From: Bugulina stolonifera
Taxonomy: Eukaryota; Bryozoa; Gymnolaemata; Cheilostomatida; Bugulidae
Direction of reading: 5' to 3'
Assembly: GCA_935421135.1 (NCBI GenBank)
Contig: OW285192.1
Span: 1,841,501 to 1,905,500 of the forward strand
DNA: 64,000 nucleotides
Positions 46,401-51,545 of the stretch are shown here, one piece after another; the first letter of the stretch is position 1, and the number at the start of each line of letters is the position of its first letter. Below the pieces are notes generated by a model. That model saw nothing but the letters and a program-made list of their open reading frames with translations, ran no database searches and had not been told where the DNA came from. The position numbers and the translations under genes are program-made.

Positions 46401-48792
46401 ATGGTAAAACAATTTTTTTTGAAAGATGCACAGCCAAGGTTTACATATACGAGTAGGTAACGATAACGATAATTTTTCCTAGTGTCGTAGTAATGTACAG
46501 CAATAAGCGCAACATTATAATAAATAAATAAAGAATGAAGTTCTAGCGGATCTCTGATAACCTAGCAACATTGATCTCATATACAAATGTGATATGTTGC
46601 TGGTCGATGACAAGCAAACTGCAGCAGACTTACAGTAACTATCAACTGAATGACCAACCGACAGACAGACTGACACCAGCCGACTGCACCAGCCGACTGC
46701 ATCAGCCGACCGACCGCCATAGTTCTGTTTTGAAATACATTATTTTATGCAAAGTTCAAGATTGAGCTTGAGTCGTGATTTTTGAAAGACAGTATTCATG
46801 ATAGAAAAAATATGCCTATGCAGTAATGCAACTATAAATTTGAGAACGCATATCAAAATTGGCTGACTATACAACTCAACTGTATAGTTACAGAGTAAGT
46901 ATTTTCCCAGCATTAACTTGCTAAACACAAATAGGTCTATTAATTGTAACTGCTGATGAATAGGGAATACTTCAACTTCTTACGTTGTTGTAGTCGTCTA
47001 ACACAACAGTAGTCTACGTTCAGCAGTATTCCATTTTTCCTAGGACGATGGAGGAAACCTACATGTACATGTAAGTGCTGACCAACAATCTGCCACTGAA
47101 GATATCTCAGGGGATGTGTCACGTATTAATCGGGTTGAGAATAAGTTGACGCTAGAGTTGGTTGAAAAGATGGTAAGCTCTTAACCACACCTCAGTCTGA
47201 TGACATTATATGTACATGGGTATTGAATGCATCCTAGCCATTTTGATAAAATGACAGAAATTTTGATAGCTGGCATCTTTGCTGGAAAGTTTAGAGTGTC
47301 TTTTGGACTTAAAGATGTAACCTTACATGAATGCTCAGGTATTTCTATGTTTAGGTTTTCTACCCCAACATGCCCAACATGATGTATCTTCACACATCCA
47401 TGAGCAGACATGCACATGTAAACATGAGAAAAAAAGTGGCATCATGGTATTGTAATGGTTTTGGGTGGTTGTGATGTCGTCCTAAAATGCCCAAAATGAA
47501 GAACCTATTAGTGGTGCTAGGTCTTCTCATTACATGAAAGATCGAAAGGTACTTGTAGTACAATGACTACTCAAGACGACCCATGTGTTCCAGAGTCACT
47601 GCTTGTTTACTATACTGAGAAAGAGTATGTTCCAACCTAGCAGGAAGCTCGGGAAGCAAGGTCAAAGACCTTGACGACTGGAGCGACCAATACTACGAAG
47701 GAAAGACTCTGTACAAGTAGTATAGATGTGTCTTTATTGAGATCCAAGCATCAACTGAGACAATGAATATAAAAACAAGGTGCTATAATATGTACCATAA
47801 ACATTTTCGGAGGAAGTTCCGGTAAAAAGGCCGACGTAGTGGGGTATAAGACCGACGTAGTTTCATCCGGAAATTGCACAACAAGATGGCGGCTGGAAGC
47901 CCGAGGCCGACTCAAAACATGTCGGGTACAACAAAAGAGGCTTAAAATCATCCAATTCATGTACAAAATCAATATCAAGTAATTCTGAGAGGTCGGTCCT
48001 CTTTACATGGGTAAAAAAAGTACATAATTGCTCAGTAATGCACATTATAAGTGTATAAGTGGCAGTTTACTACACACAGACAAGTTAACACAGGCAGATT
48101 AATGCAATGAATGTTTATAACAACTATCATGTAGTCCTGAGGCTGAGTTTACAGTTACATTTTACCATCACAGTATTACATGTATGCTTATAATGTACAT
48201 ATATATATACATACCCATCTTGACTATGACACATTGTGCATGTATTTTTGCATTATTTCTTGTGGTATTCCGAGCAATATTCTACCTGCGCAACATATGC
48301 ATGTAAATAACTGTTGATAAATTAAAAAATTGGAACAAAGGTTTGCTTCCAAAAAATGTCATTGTGGTAAACTGACTTTTGCTAGCAGCCTATGACAAAC
48401 ATAACTCTTGTTTGTAGACGATTGCTAAAAAACAAAGTAGATCCAAGACAAGTTGGATCAAGCCTGCCAGTAACCCTCTACAGATATCTTCTTGGACGAA
48501 AGATCTTCAATCGCCTCTCAAAAATGTTAAGGAAAAGTTAAAAACTCATCGAGGTGATGCAAAGCACCGCATACAGAGAAATAATGTCCCTGAGAAAAGT
48601 GTCAGTGTCTCCGAGCAGCTGAAAGAGAATAAACTGTCTGGAAAGCTTCAAGAAGGTGGCAATAAGTCAGTAAAATCTGTTGACAGAGATCAAACCATCC
48701 TAGAGTCAAAGTCAACAAAATCATCAACTAATCTGTTCAAACAGTCAGCAAAAAAGAATTTCAGAAAACGAGTGAGGAAGATTAAAAAGTAA
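7184..48792 (+). CDS. Receptor gene 1: large multi-module single-pass membrane protein (spliced, about 29 exons; 5' end not found)
   Basis: Inferred spliced gene. Exons were found by open frame plus GT-AG borders, and every junction is phase-compatible. The sum (without the decayed exon at 34170) is 5,210 nt: two bases completing a split codon, then 1,736 codons including the stop. Order: possible galactose-binding-like region, beta-propeller-like region, Ig-like/PIYC modules, FN3-like pair, a second and third Ig/PIYC cassette, Cys-rich module, EGF-like repeats, two more Cys-rich modules, transmembrane helix, basic Ser/Lys-rich tail. Many N-x-S/T sites and paired cysteines indicate an extracellular domain. 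Most ectodomain introns are phase 1, which favours exon shuffling. The first exon (start codon, signal peptide) was not found. The gene faces a paralogue at 53525-64000. Cell-surface recognition or adhesion is the likely role, by inference; I do not recognise a named orthologue. Confidence 0.8.
7466..7859. other. Intron sequence, nothing recognised
   Basis: AT-rich intron stretch without recognisable repeat or exon. Confidence 0.5.
7860..8651. mobile_element. 792-bp inverted-repeat DNA element (MITE-like)
   Basis: The left end reads AAGGGTATGCTACATGGACGC. The reverse complement of the right end reads AAGGGCATGCTACACGAACGC (17-18 of 21). A strong internal palindrome (about 8600-8634) flanks the right end. 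It has no coding frame and the target duplication is unclear. Superfamily unassigned. Confidence 0.7.
8652..9211. other. Intron sequence, nothing recognised
   Basis: AT-rich. No structure seen beyond short direct repeats. Confidence 0.5.
9212..9421 (+). CDS. Gene 1 exon, galactose-binding-like continuation
   Basis: 210 nt, acceptor taaag, donor A|gtgagt, phase 1-1. Encodes a beta-rich stretch with 'TFQQPIQPFRATALYF' and 'MSITISNLEIQG', reminiscent of the second half of a discoidin/F5-8C-like domain. The fold assignment is inference. Confidence 0.65.
9712..9873 (+). CDS. Gene 1 exon (Cys-containing, precedes propeller-like region)
   Basis: 162 nt, acceptor cttcctccag, donor G|gtaggc, phase 1-1. 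Contains an N-glycosylation sequon near its start and three cysteines. Confidence 0.7.
9890..9912. repeat. (TG)n microsatellite
   Basis: About 11 TG units just after a gene 1 donor. Confidence 0.85.
10045..10443 (-). pseudogene. Non-LTR retrotransposon reverse-transcriptase C-terminal fragment
   Basis: On the minus strand the text 'DSETWTSRKAELRRIETLEM' followed by 'WIWRRMEKINWAEKVSNENV' and 'RSRKKRWMGHVLRQ' matches the characteristic C-terminal portion of LINE ORF2 proteins (YGxETWxL...RRIEAFEMWxWRRM...WxDxVxNE). Only the last ~100 residues remain and there is no endonuclease or RT core. It lies antisense in an intron of gene 1. Confidence 0.85.
10523..10620 (+). CDS. Gene 1 exon, beta-propeller-like start
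   Basis: 98 nt, acceptor tttctacag, donor AAG|gtaatt, phase 1 to 0. Reads 'ALYFTDRGSLMKYDV' across the junction with the next exon, like the YWTD blade motif of LDL-receptor-type propellers. Confidence 0.7.
10770..10975 (+). repeat. tRNA-derived SINE-like copy
   Basis: A box-B-like 'gggctcgaacacc' is followed by a tail ('gatatttttatggatgtaaaa...tctctgactgctcattagataaa') that also occurs at about 43440-43620. Two copies in one window support a SINE family. Confidence 0.6.
10976..12600. other. Intron: mostly unrecognised; weak repeat at 11960-12330
   Basis: No exon or transposon ends seen. 12000-12330 shares short stretches with 15955-16235 ('gcctgat...ttcagttcagtaag') and may be an old SINE-like repeat. 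Confidence 0.4.
12725..12905 (-). repeat. LTR fragment, family B (U3-like part)
   Basis: Reads 'ccggtaaaaatcccgatagagtatcgaccctagaaattgcat', matching the U3 side of family B LTRs at 33540-33600 and 51920-51990 in reverse orientation. Confidence 0.6.
13243..13556 (-). repeat. LTR fragment, family B (U5-side part)
   Basis: Begins tgtaatgttttatgg and carries 'tagtgttgcatggacgtagg', 'cttaggctcattgaag' and similar blocks found in reverse at 33760-34094 and 43960-44280. Its order relative to 12725-12905 is rearranged. Confidence 0.6.
13644..14110 (-). repeat. Solo or partial LTR, family A
   Basis: Similar over more than 400 bp to the LTR at 58520-59288 ('gtcgtcctaagacgactcc', 'agtgatccgacctagtaggc', 'aacttccggaggaagtt'). 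The right boundary is diverged. Confidence 0.75.
14377..14582 (+). CDS. Gene 1 exon, beta-propeller-like
   Basis: 206 nt, acceptor tgttttcag, donor AG|gtcaga. An earlier GT at 14562 would break the phase with the next exon, so I chose 14582. Continues blade-like beta repeats ('MVPVMDRLYML'). Confidence 0.65.
14583..15954. other. Intron sequence, nothing recognised
   Basis: AT-rich intron. No exon, repeat family or transposon end that I can support. Confidence 0.4.
16116..16230. repeat. 54-bp tandem duplication
   Basis: Two almost identical units running from 'atactttactgttagcagta' to 'gtagttcagttagtaag', differing at one base. Confidence 0.9.
16868..16926. repeat. 18-bp tandem repeat, three copies
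   Basis: Three copies of ccggagccgagatgctga in a locally GC-rich patch. Confidence 0.9.
17160..18610. other. Unclassified, somewhat GC-richer intron block
   Basis: Base composition is less AT-rich than its surroundings, and the minus strand carries several adjoining open stretches in different frames (for example around 17511-17747, 17765-17980 and 17877-18206). This looks like a decayed coding sequence of a mobile element. No domain recognised. Confidence 0.35.
18618..19121. mobile_element. piggyBac-like MITE with TTAA target duplication
   Basis: 504 bp flanked by TTAA on both sides (18614-18617 and 19122-19125). The terminal inverted repeat is CCGTTTACCTTCCA left versus CCTTTTACCTTCCA on the reverse complement of the right end. 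TTAA duplication is diagnostic of the piggyBac superfamily. There is no coding capacity. Confidence 0.8.
19126..20112. other. Intron sequence; short broken open stretch at 19308-19530
   Basis: A stop-interrupted frame around 19308-19530 has protein-like composition but I recognise no family. The rest shows nothing. Confidence 0.35.
20113..20363 (+). CDS. Gene 1 exon, beta-propeller-like
   Basis: 251 nt, acceptor ctttttcag, donor CAAG|gttagg. Contains 'NLFAIADTENHSIRII', typical of an NHL/YWTD-like blade. An in-frame GT at 20322 was rejected because the next exon would then be out of frame. Confidence 0.65.
20583..20698 (+). CDS. Gene 1 exon, propeller-like continuation
   Basis: 116 nt, acceptor tttctaacacag, weak donor CTT|gttaga chosen because it restores phase 0 with the following exon. 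The frame otherwise runs to a TAG at 20744-20746. Confidence 0.5.
21195..21476 (-). repeat. tRNA-derived SINE
   Basis: On the minus strand it starts 'ggcatggcttcgtggttaga' (box A-like) with 'cagattcgaatctcgg' (box B-like) about 40 bp on, followed by a GC-richer body. Classic SINE head. It explains the overlapping open frames on both strands. Confidence 0.75.
21775..21868 (+). CDS. Gene 1 exon
   Basis: 94 nt, acceptor ctttcaacag, donor AATG|gtaagt, phase 0 to 1. Reads 'VVYTLEARLFVIDNFPN'. No domain recognised. Confidence 0.65.
22012..22161 (+). CDS. Gene 1 exon, Cys-rich
   Basis: 150 nt, acceptor ttctattccag, donor CCAG|gtatac, phase 1-1, four cysteines and a sequon. A symmetric module. Confidence 0.75.
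22410..22705 (+). CDS. Gene 1 exon, Ig-like module (ancestral copy)
   Basis: 296 nt, acceptor tttatccag, donor AAA|gtaagt, phase 1 to 0. Its second half ('VRDGEKYDITCELITPHP') aligns with the exons at 29912 and 35302 ('AGTSVSINCSIVTPHP'), an Ig-like E-F strand pattern with a Cys. Several N-glycosylation sites. Confidence 0.8.
22706..23992. other. Intron sequence, nothing recognised
   Basis: No exon or repeat ends that I can support. Confidence 0.45.
23993..24083 (+). CDS. Gene 1 exon, short Ig-like partner exon
   Basis: 91 nt, acceptor atctaag, donor GCAG|gttgtg, phase 0 to 1. Corresponds in position and phase to the longer exons at 31773 and 37110, whose C-terminal part carries similar beta-strand text. 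Confidence 0.65.
24292..24531 (+). CDS. Gene 1 exon, 'PIYC' module (ancestral copy)
   Basis: 240 nt, acceptor ctgttacag, donor AATG|gtaaga, phase 1-1. 'ESIPIYCGANWSVSPQDLF' aligns with 'EYLPIYCEWRWIPHNALY' of the exons at 32764 and 37691. It ends in a Cys-x-Gly as they do. Unnamed module. Confidence 0.8.
24532..25544. other. Intron sequence, nothing recognised
   Basis: No exon or repeat ends that I can support. Confidence 0.45.
25545..25721 (+). CDS. Gene 1 exon, FN3-like first half
   Basis: 177 nt, acceptor catttacag, donor CGAG|gtaaga, phase 1-1. 'STASWEVKGRCFTNYTMTIC' has the Trp-then-Tyr spacing of a fibronectin III sandwich. Confidence 0.7.
26076..26201 (+). CDS. Gene 1 exon, FN3-like second half
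   Basis: 126 nt, acceptor ttacaacag, donor AAAG|gtatga, phase 1-1. 'VNYIQLRLANASLDGKTIES' matches the F-G strand region of FN3 domains (YxVxVxAxNxxG). Confidence 0.7.
26221..26400. repeat. Degenerate tandem repeat, 'cttaggctatgttcaagtat' unit
   Basis: About eight diverged 22-24-bp units directly after the FN3-like exon. Confidence 0.75.
28456..28818 (+). other. Unrecognised 120-codon open frame inside long-inverted-repeat element
   Basis: Open from ATG 28456. Leucine-rich with a hydrophobic stretch near the C-terminus. No family recognised; may be a remnant of an element protein or chance. Confidence 0.2.
28850..28979. repeat. 20-bp minisatellite, about 6.5 copies
   Basis: Perfect tandem copies of tgcatttattttattataaa. 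There are no spacers, so it is not a CRISPR array. Confidence 0.95.
29912..30072 (+). CDS. Gene 1 cassette 1, Ig-like exon
   Basis: 161 nt, acceptor ctgtactag, donor AAG|gtgagt, phase 1 to 0. Near-copy of the exon at 35302: both share 'NSSSPVRI' or 'DNSSPVRI' and 'NCSIVT'. Confidence 0.85.
30963..31085 (+). repeat. tRNA-like SINE head
   Basis: 'cgtcgcctagtggtaggaat' (box A-like) and 'ccaggtttgattcccatga' (box B-like) with tRNA-like spacing. Confidence 0.6.
31398..31486. repeat. Short tandem repeat, 'taggtgtccgatttg' unit
   Basis: About five diverged 14-17-bp copies. The flanking 'agggtgttcagtt' (31483-31495) is the reverse complement of 'aactgaacaccct' at about 30640, hinting at a foldback element around the SINE. 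Confidence 0.7.
31773..31911 (+). CDS. Gene 1 cassette 1, shortened second exon
   Basis: 139 nt. It aligns base for base with the last two thirds of the exon at 37110 ('ADPVTNKVTYTHIAYIDIN' in both). The 5' third has decayed: codon CAG became TAG, and the sequence upstream is diverged. That TAG lies in 'attgaatag', which can serve as a splice acceptor that keeps phase 0. The donor is GCAG|gttaga. Either this is a shortened working exon or the cassette is non-functional here. Confidence 0.55.
31953..32250. repeat. 11-bp minisatellite (TGGTGCGTGTG)n, about 25 copies
   Basis: Highly regular 11-bp tandem array immediately downstream of the cassette 1 shortened exon. All long ORFs here in both directions are repeat artefacts. 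Confidence 0.95.
32764..32964 (+). CDS. Gene 1 cassette 1, 'PIYC' exon
   Basis: 201 nt, acceptor tttcttag, donor TTAG|gtaagt, phase 1-1. About 95% identical to the exon at 37691, including the preceding intron end ('ctgtcaacaaaat'). Confidence 0.85.
33370..34094 (+). repeat. Solo LTR, family B
   Basis: Contains promoter-like 'tagtataaaag', the polyadenylation signal 'ctaataaagcaac', and ends 'aaaacactaca'. It is shared with 38290-38890 (5' part), 43858-44280 (3' part), and reversed copies at 12725-13556 and 51546-52080. The left end is approximate. Confidence 0.75.
34170..34232 (+). pseudogene. Gene 1 cassette 1, decayed Cys-module exon
   Basis: The first 63 nt match the start of the exon at 40448 (acceptor ttgtag, 'DSFC' codons). 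The homologous frame then hits TGA soon after and similarity ends. A gtaagc donor at 34233 would allow a 21-codon micro-exon in phase 1-1. Otherwise the gene can skip from 32964 straight to 35302. Confidence 0.55.
34700..35230. repeat. Degenerate satellite-like array (TAGTGYRTAGTGCA)n
   Basis: Long run of diverged 8-14-bp units rich in TAGTG, TGTGTAG and ATAGTG, ending about 70 bp before a gene 1 exon. It yields spurious HYTLYTM-type ORFs. Confidence 0.85.
35302..35468 (+). CDS. Gene 1 cassette 2, Ig-like exon
   Basis: 167 nt, acceptor tttgctcag, donor AAG|gtatgt, phase 1 to 0. Copy of the exon at 29912, 5.4 kb downstream. Confidence 0.85.
35469..36180. other. Intron sequence, nothing recognised
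   Basis: No exon or repeat ends that I can support. Confidence 0.45.
36183..36708. mobile_element. pogo/Tigger-like MITE with TA target duplication
   Basis: 526 bp flanked by TA. The ends are CAGTGGAGCTTGGCTAATTC and, reverse-complemented from the right, CAGTGGAGCTTGCCTTATTT. CAGTNGAnCnT-type termini with a TA duplication are typical of Tc1/mariner-pogo non-autonomous elements. No coding frame. Confidence 0.8.
37110..37326 (+). CDS. Gene 1 cassette 2, second exon (full length)
   Basis: 217 nt, acceptor tccacagag (the AG two bases further than the first possible one, needed for phase 0), donor GCAG|gtttgt. Encodes a Cys-containing Ig-like half with 'TADPVTNKVTYTHIAYID'. Confidence 0.8.
37691..37891 (+). 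CDS. Gene 1 cassette 2, 'PIYC' exon
   Basis: 201 nt, acceptor tttcttag, donor TTAG|gtaagt, phase 1-1. Encodes 'EYLPIYCEWRWIPHNALY' and ends 'NFTEQCLG'. Confidence 0.85.
38097..38160. repeat. 22-bp tandem repeat
   Basis: About 2.5 copies of acctacctgacacccagtccga. Confidence 0.85.
38290..38890 (+). repeat. LTR fragment, family B (5' part)
   Basis: Shares 'aagtcttttgcccattata', 'catgattataagcc', 'gatactctatcgggcttttt' and 'tagtataaaag' with 33370-33620, with an extra AT-rich insert (about 38460-38770). Confidence 0.65.
39172..39897 (+). repeat. Solo LTR, family A
   Basis: Plus-sense copy of the LTR seen at 58520-59288 (minus). Contains TATA-like 'tagtatataaagc', polyadenylation signal 'tcaataaagacac' and ends 'aaaacattaca'. 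The left boundary is approximate. Confidence 0.75.
39905..40350 (-). pseudogene. Non-LTR reverse-transcriptase C-terminal relic
   Basis: Minus-strand text 'RQIEKLETAEM' and, in shifted frames, 'RNER' and 'KRSKIMAA' segments resemble the C-terminal ORF2 region of LINE elements. Several frameshifts and stops. It lies directly upstream of the gene 1 Cys-module exon. Confidence 0.6.
40448..40645 (+). CDS. Gene 1 exon, Cys-rich module
   Basis: 198 nt, acceptor gattgtag, donor ATTG|gtaggt, phase 1-1. An internal gtaagt at 40511 would give a 63-nt version in the same phase, so alternative splicing is possible. 'KCESNQDCF' resembles 'KCRNQLDCFW' of the exon at 44761. Confidence 0.7.
40646..41204. 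other. Intron sequence, nothing recognised
   Basis: No exon or repeat ends that I can support. Confidence 0.45.
41205..41429 (+). CDS. Gene 1 exon, two EGF-like repeats
   Basis: 225 nt, acceptor ctttttag, donor GCTG|gtaatc, phase 1-1. Two units of the form CxHGGTC...CxC...GYTGxxC, the EGF signature. Almost identical to the gene 2 exon at 63810-64000. Confidence 0.9.
41739..41816 (+). CDS. Gene 1 exon, short EGF-like piece
   Basis: 78 nt, acceptor ttcttacag, donor GTCG|gtaggt, phase 1-1. 'DECNPNPCLYKWLTC' begins like a calcium-binding EGF. Gene 2 has a 78-nt counterpart at 62004-62081. Confidence 0.85.
42006..42197 (+). CDS. Gene 1 exon, Cys-rich module
   Basis: 192 nt, acceptor gttttag, donor CAAG|gtgggt, phase 1-1. 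Six cysteines ('CHPLGFCYCPDGTVL'). Gene 2 has a 192-nt counterpart at 61188-61379. Confidence 0.85.
42198..43370. other. Intron sequence, nothing recognised
   Basis: No exon or clear repeat boundary seen. Confidence 0.4.
43440..43620 (+). repeat. tRNA-derived SINE-like copy
   Basis: 'ccgggttcaaacctcagtc' as a box B-like block, then 'tggtattttcatggatttga' and 'ctttgactgctcaaagataaa', matching the copy at 10770-10975. Confidence 0.65.
43858..44280 (+). repeat. LTR fragment, family B (3' part)
   Basis: Starts within R ('ctctaataaagcaacatctc') and ends 'aaaacattgca'. Closely similar to 33640-34094. Confidence 0.75.
44761..44976 (+). CDS. Gene 1 exon, membrane-proximal Cys-rich module
   Basis: 216 nt, acceptor attattttag, donor TTAT|gtaggt, phase 1-1. 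'CRNQLDCFWVTDEAGETICV' is almost identical in gene 2 (60855-61061). Confidence 0.85.
45124..45235 (+). CDS. Gene 1 exon, transmembrane segment
   Basis: 112 nt, acceptor actatag, donor CTAA|gtaagc, phase 1 to 2. 'WWGWLMVAFATTVIVSLIYG' is a hydrophobic single-pass helix followed by a basic stop-transfer 'KSYKYQ'. Gene 2 has a 112-nt counterpart. Confidence 0.9.
45236..46054. other. Intron sequence, nothing recognised
   Basis: No exon or repeat ends that I can support. Confidence 0.45.
46055..46169 (+). CDS. Gene 1 exon, cytoplasmic tail part 1
   Basis: 115 nt, acceptor catatag, donor ACG|gtgaga, phase 2 to 0. Polar, charged, no domain. Same length as gene 2 exon 54234-54348, although the protein sequence has diverged. 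Confidence 0.75.
46170..47043. other. Intron; short GACCGACAGACAGACTGACACC-like repeats at 46650-46720
   Basis: A small run of 'cagccgactgcaccagccga'-type repeats; otherwise nothing recognised. Confidence 0.45.
47044..47172 (+). CDS. Gene 1 exon, cytoplasmic tail part 2 (no counterpart seen in gene 2)
   Basis: 129 nt, acceptor tttttcctag, donor ATG|gtaagc, phase 0-0. Acidic. Being a multiple of three it can be skipped without a frame change. Confidence 0.7.
47451..48180 (-). repeat. Solo LTR, family A
   Basis: 730 bp with outer inverted tips TGTAATGG...ATTACA, similar along most of its length to 58520-59288. Inserted in the last intron of gene 1. Flanks 'ggtat' and 'tgtat' may be a diverged 5-bp target duplication. 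Confidence 0.8.
48418..48792 (+). CDS. Gene 1 last exon, basic cytoplasmic C-terminus
   Basis: 375 nt, acceptor gtttgtag, ends at TAA 48790-48792. Lys/Ser-rich with two W-x-K motifs ('TSWIKPAS', 'SSWTKDL') and a terminal basic cluster 'FRKRVRKIKK'. The gene 2 tail has related motifs. Confidence 0.8.
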   Translation, partial: TIAKKQSRSKTSWIKPASNPLQISSWTKDLQSPLKNVKEKLKTHRGDAKHRIQRNNVPEKSVSVSEQLKENKLSGKLQEGGNKSVKSVDRDQTILESKSTKSSTNLFKQSAKKNFRKRVRKIKK

Positions 48793-49160
48793 TGACGAAA
48801 GATCATGAATGTTGGTTCAAATTTATTTAGACTAGCAAATGTTGCCATTTACAAATACATTGTACCATGTGAAAGCGAGAAAACGGTCAATACCCCTATA
48901 AACTGCAGCTGGTTTCCGGAGAGAATTTTTGCTTATTCAGAGGTTACCTAAAGAGAATATTCATATGAATGTAGTTTGCAAAAAAATAATATAAAATTGC
49001 AAAATGTGATATGCAGTTAAAATAATATTCTCTTATTGAACAAAGGTGAATTATTGTATAAGTTAAGTAACTACATATACATTTAGATACATGTAGTTGT
49101 TGATAATTGTTCTTTTAAGATGCACCTATTCACTTAAACATAATATTATGGCTTTTTATA
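48793..49160. other. Gene 1 3' flank
   Basis: No canonical AATAAA seen close to the stop codon, so the polyadenylation site is not located. Confidence 0.4.
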
Positions 49161-49162
49161 AT

Positions 49163-49213
49163 AAGCCGAGAGACTCCTAGGTTAATATTATTAACCTAGG
49201 AGTCTCTCAGCTT
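49163..49213. repeat. Perfect palindrome (hairpin), 41-bp core
   Basis: 'gagagactcctaggttaata' is followed directly by its inverted copy (core 49168-49208), extended by 'aagc' and 'gctt' after one mismatch. This would form a long perfect stem. It could be a cruciform site or a tiny foldback element. Confidence 0.85.
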
Positions 49214-49329
49214 GAGTCCCTCACGAAACCAAAGCCTATTGTATCAATGATAGTTAGCCAAGGGTACACACTTCATGCTGAAGCTTATGCCTCTCTTCTC
49301 CTTGGTGCATAGGTAGCAAAGCACAATCA

Positions 49330-49562
49330 GACAGTTTAGTCAATGATAAGCATAATAACCTTTTGGAAACTAGTCGCACACCAAGATCAGCTCTATGGTG
49401 CCAAGTCAAGGCATAGTCTGCAAGATAGGATTTAACAGTACGTCTAGACTCACTGATGATAAGAGTAGGAGTGAAGATCGCAATCCTATTGGTTAACCTC
49501 AATCTCAGAAGCCAATAGGTGACTGCGATATGTACCATTCATCTCTAGACACTAATCCCACA
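49330..49562 (-). repeat. LTR-like block, family C
   Basis: Matches 1465-1674 in the same orientation and has the same outer TGTGGGATTA edge. It has no Gag next to it here, so it is probably a solo LTR fragment. Confidence 0.55.
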
Positions 49563-50325
49563 TGGGCCTAAACGCAATTCATCTAATACAAATAAAGGAT
49601 TGAATGTTACTATCCTCAACTCTAAAAGCTTTGGAATGATTTATATGTACATATTTATGTTCTACGGCCATATTTGTTTTCCTCGTCTTCTCAAAGAATT
49701 TGTCTAAAACTACAGCCCAACCCATGATAGACCAGAATTTGCGTTGTCTAACCCCAGAAAATTAGGTTGTACGGCAATTGGTTGTTTTTATATTCTGCAT
49801 AAACTTTGATTGGAGTATTCACTTCAGAGAGAGAATGTTGTTATTTACATGATTATTACATGCAAACATATTTCTGGCATGTAGTTTTGGAGATGCTGTG
49901 GTGGACAGCACCATCCCAGTAGGCTCTCCAGAAATATGGCTGTGTATTTTTATTTTTTGAATTTAAGTTGCATATTTTACATAATTATCTCTACGCAATT
50001 ATAAGACTGATTGTCCTAGGCAATAACAACTTGGTATAACAAGTAAATGTATATGTCTGTTGTGTTGTGTTGTGTTGTATATAATAATTGTTACATATCT
50101 ATTGTAAAACCATTATCTAGTTGAGTCTTGGCATATTAAACAAAGGAGCATATAGTTACATCTCTTTGCTTATACTATGCTAGCGCTATTATGTAACAAC
50201 TGTCATATGCATAGAAAACCTGTTATGTAGTGCCTAATGTGACTTCTACTAAACAAAGACATCTATTAGCATGGGGAGATACATGTAACAGCAAGCTACT
50301 GCAAATATTGTTATGTTTTTGCCGT
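49563..50325. other. Intergenic, nothing recognised
   Basis: Between the two convergent receptor genes. AT-rich, no ORF. Confidence 0.45.
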
Positions 50326-50369
50326 GCGTGAGTGGGTTGTGGTTGTGTGGGTGAATGAGTGCGTGCACA

Positions 50370-50466
50370 CTATGCAAACACTCTACGCACACACTCTACG
50401 CACACACTCTACGCACACACTCTATGCACACACTCTATGCACACACTCTATGCACACGCACACTAA
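50370..50466. repeat. 13-bp tandem repeat (CTCTACGCACACA)n
   Basis: About six to seven copies with A/G variants. Confidence 0.9.
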
Positions 50467-50554
50467 GCACACTATACGGGCTCTAGACACACTCTATACA
50501 CTCGGCTCCCAATACTGCTCAACCTGCTAAGCAACAGCTATAATCCCTTAAAAT

Positions 50555-50623
50555 GTTACGCTACATAATTTGTATATAAACTCTGCATTATACAGAGTTT
50601 ACATACAAATTATGTAGCGTAAC
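50555..50623. repeat. 69-bp inverted repeat (hairpin)
   Basis: 'gttacgctacataatttgta' is repeated in inverted form at the right end with a 9-10-base loop. Stem about 29 bp. Confidence 0.9.
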
Positions 50624-50639
50624 AAAGACAACCGATGAT

Positions 50640-51384
50640 TGGGTGGTGTACTGTCAGTGGTCAGACGTACATGTAACTCTATAGACATAGCTACTCGTAC
50701 TGCATTGCATTGTCATGAACAATTAATATCCTATTTACATGTATGTATATTGACTAGCGTGTGCAGAACCATTTCTTATACTTGCATGTACATGTACTTG
50801 CTTTTGTGCATTACTGAGCATTTATACGCTTTTTATACCTATGTGACTGGGGCCGACTTCAGAAATAGCTGTAATCGATTTTCCAAATGATTCACATGTT
50901 CTTAAGCAACTTTTGTCATGACCGACCTATTTTGAGTCCGCCTTCGGCTTTCCAACCGCCATCTTCTTGTGTAATTTCCAGACGGCGCTTAGTCGGCTGT
51001 TTCCGGAGCTATTTTCCGGAAGTTAGACTACTATGTAAAGATATTGGTTTTTACTATAATTGTCTCAGTTGATGCTTGGATCTCAATATAGACACTTCTA
51101 TTACTACTTATACAGAGCCTTCTCTGGTAGTGCAGGTAGTAACAGCTGATAAGGTCTTCCACCTTGATGCCTGAACAGCCTACTAAGACTGAACATATTC
51201 TTTCTAAAGTATAGCTACAGGCATTGACTCGGGACCACATGGGTCGTCTTGGTTAACCTATTGACTAAAAGTACATGTCGATCTTTTATGATTGTAATCA
51301 CAAAGGCCTAGCACCACTCATAGGCTCTTCATCCTTGCAAGTGGTTCGTCCTCGACCATACACATACTCAGCAAAAACATTACA
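50640..51384 (+). repeat. Solo LTR, family A
   Basis: Plus-sense copy: 'tgtctcagttgatgcttgga' then 'tctcaatatagacacttcta' and 'gggaccacatgggtcgtctt', ending 'aaaacattaca'. The polyadenylation signal is mutated (caatataga). The left end is approximate. Confidence 0.75.
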
Positions 51385-51424
51385 CTATGCGAATGCCAGT
51401 TTTACATACAGTAGTGCATGTATT

Positions 51425-51500
51425 TATGAGGGAGCAGAGAGAGCAGCCATGGCTTAGTTGTTAGAGTGCTGAATGAGAGCAGCAATGTCAGCATTCCCCC
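51425..51500 (+). repeat. Partial tRNA-like SINE head
   Basis: 'gccatggcttagttgttaga' followed by 'gtgctgaa' resembles the head of the SINE at 21476 (minus). The body is missing. Confidence 0.45.
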
Positions 51501-51545
51501 TTTAAACTTCAAAGCATATGCTGCTGTTTAGTTTAACTGAGAATG

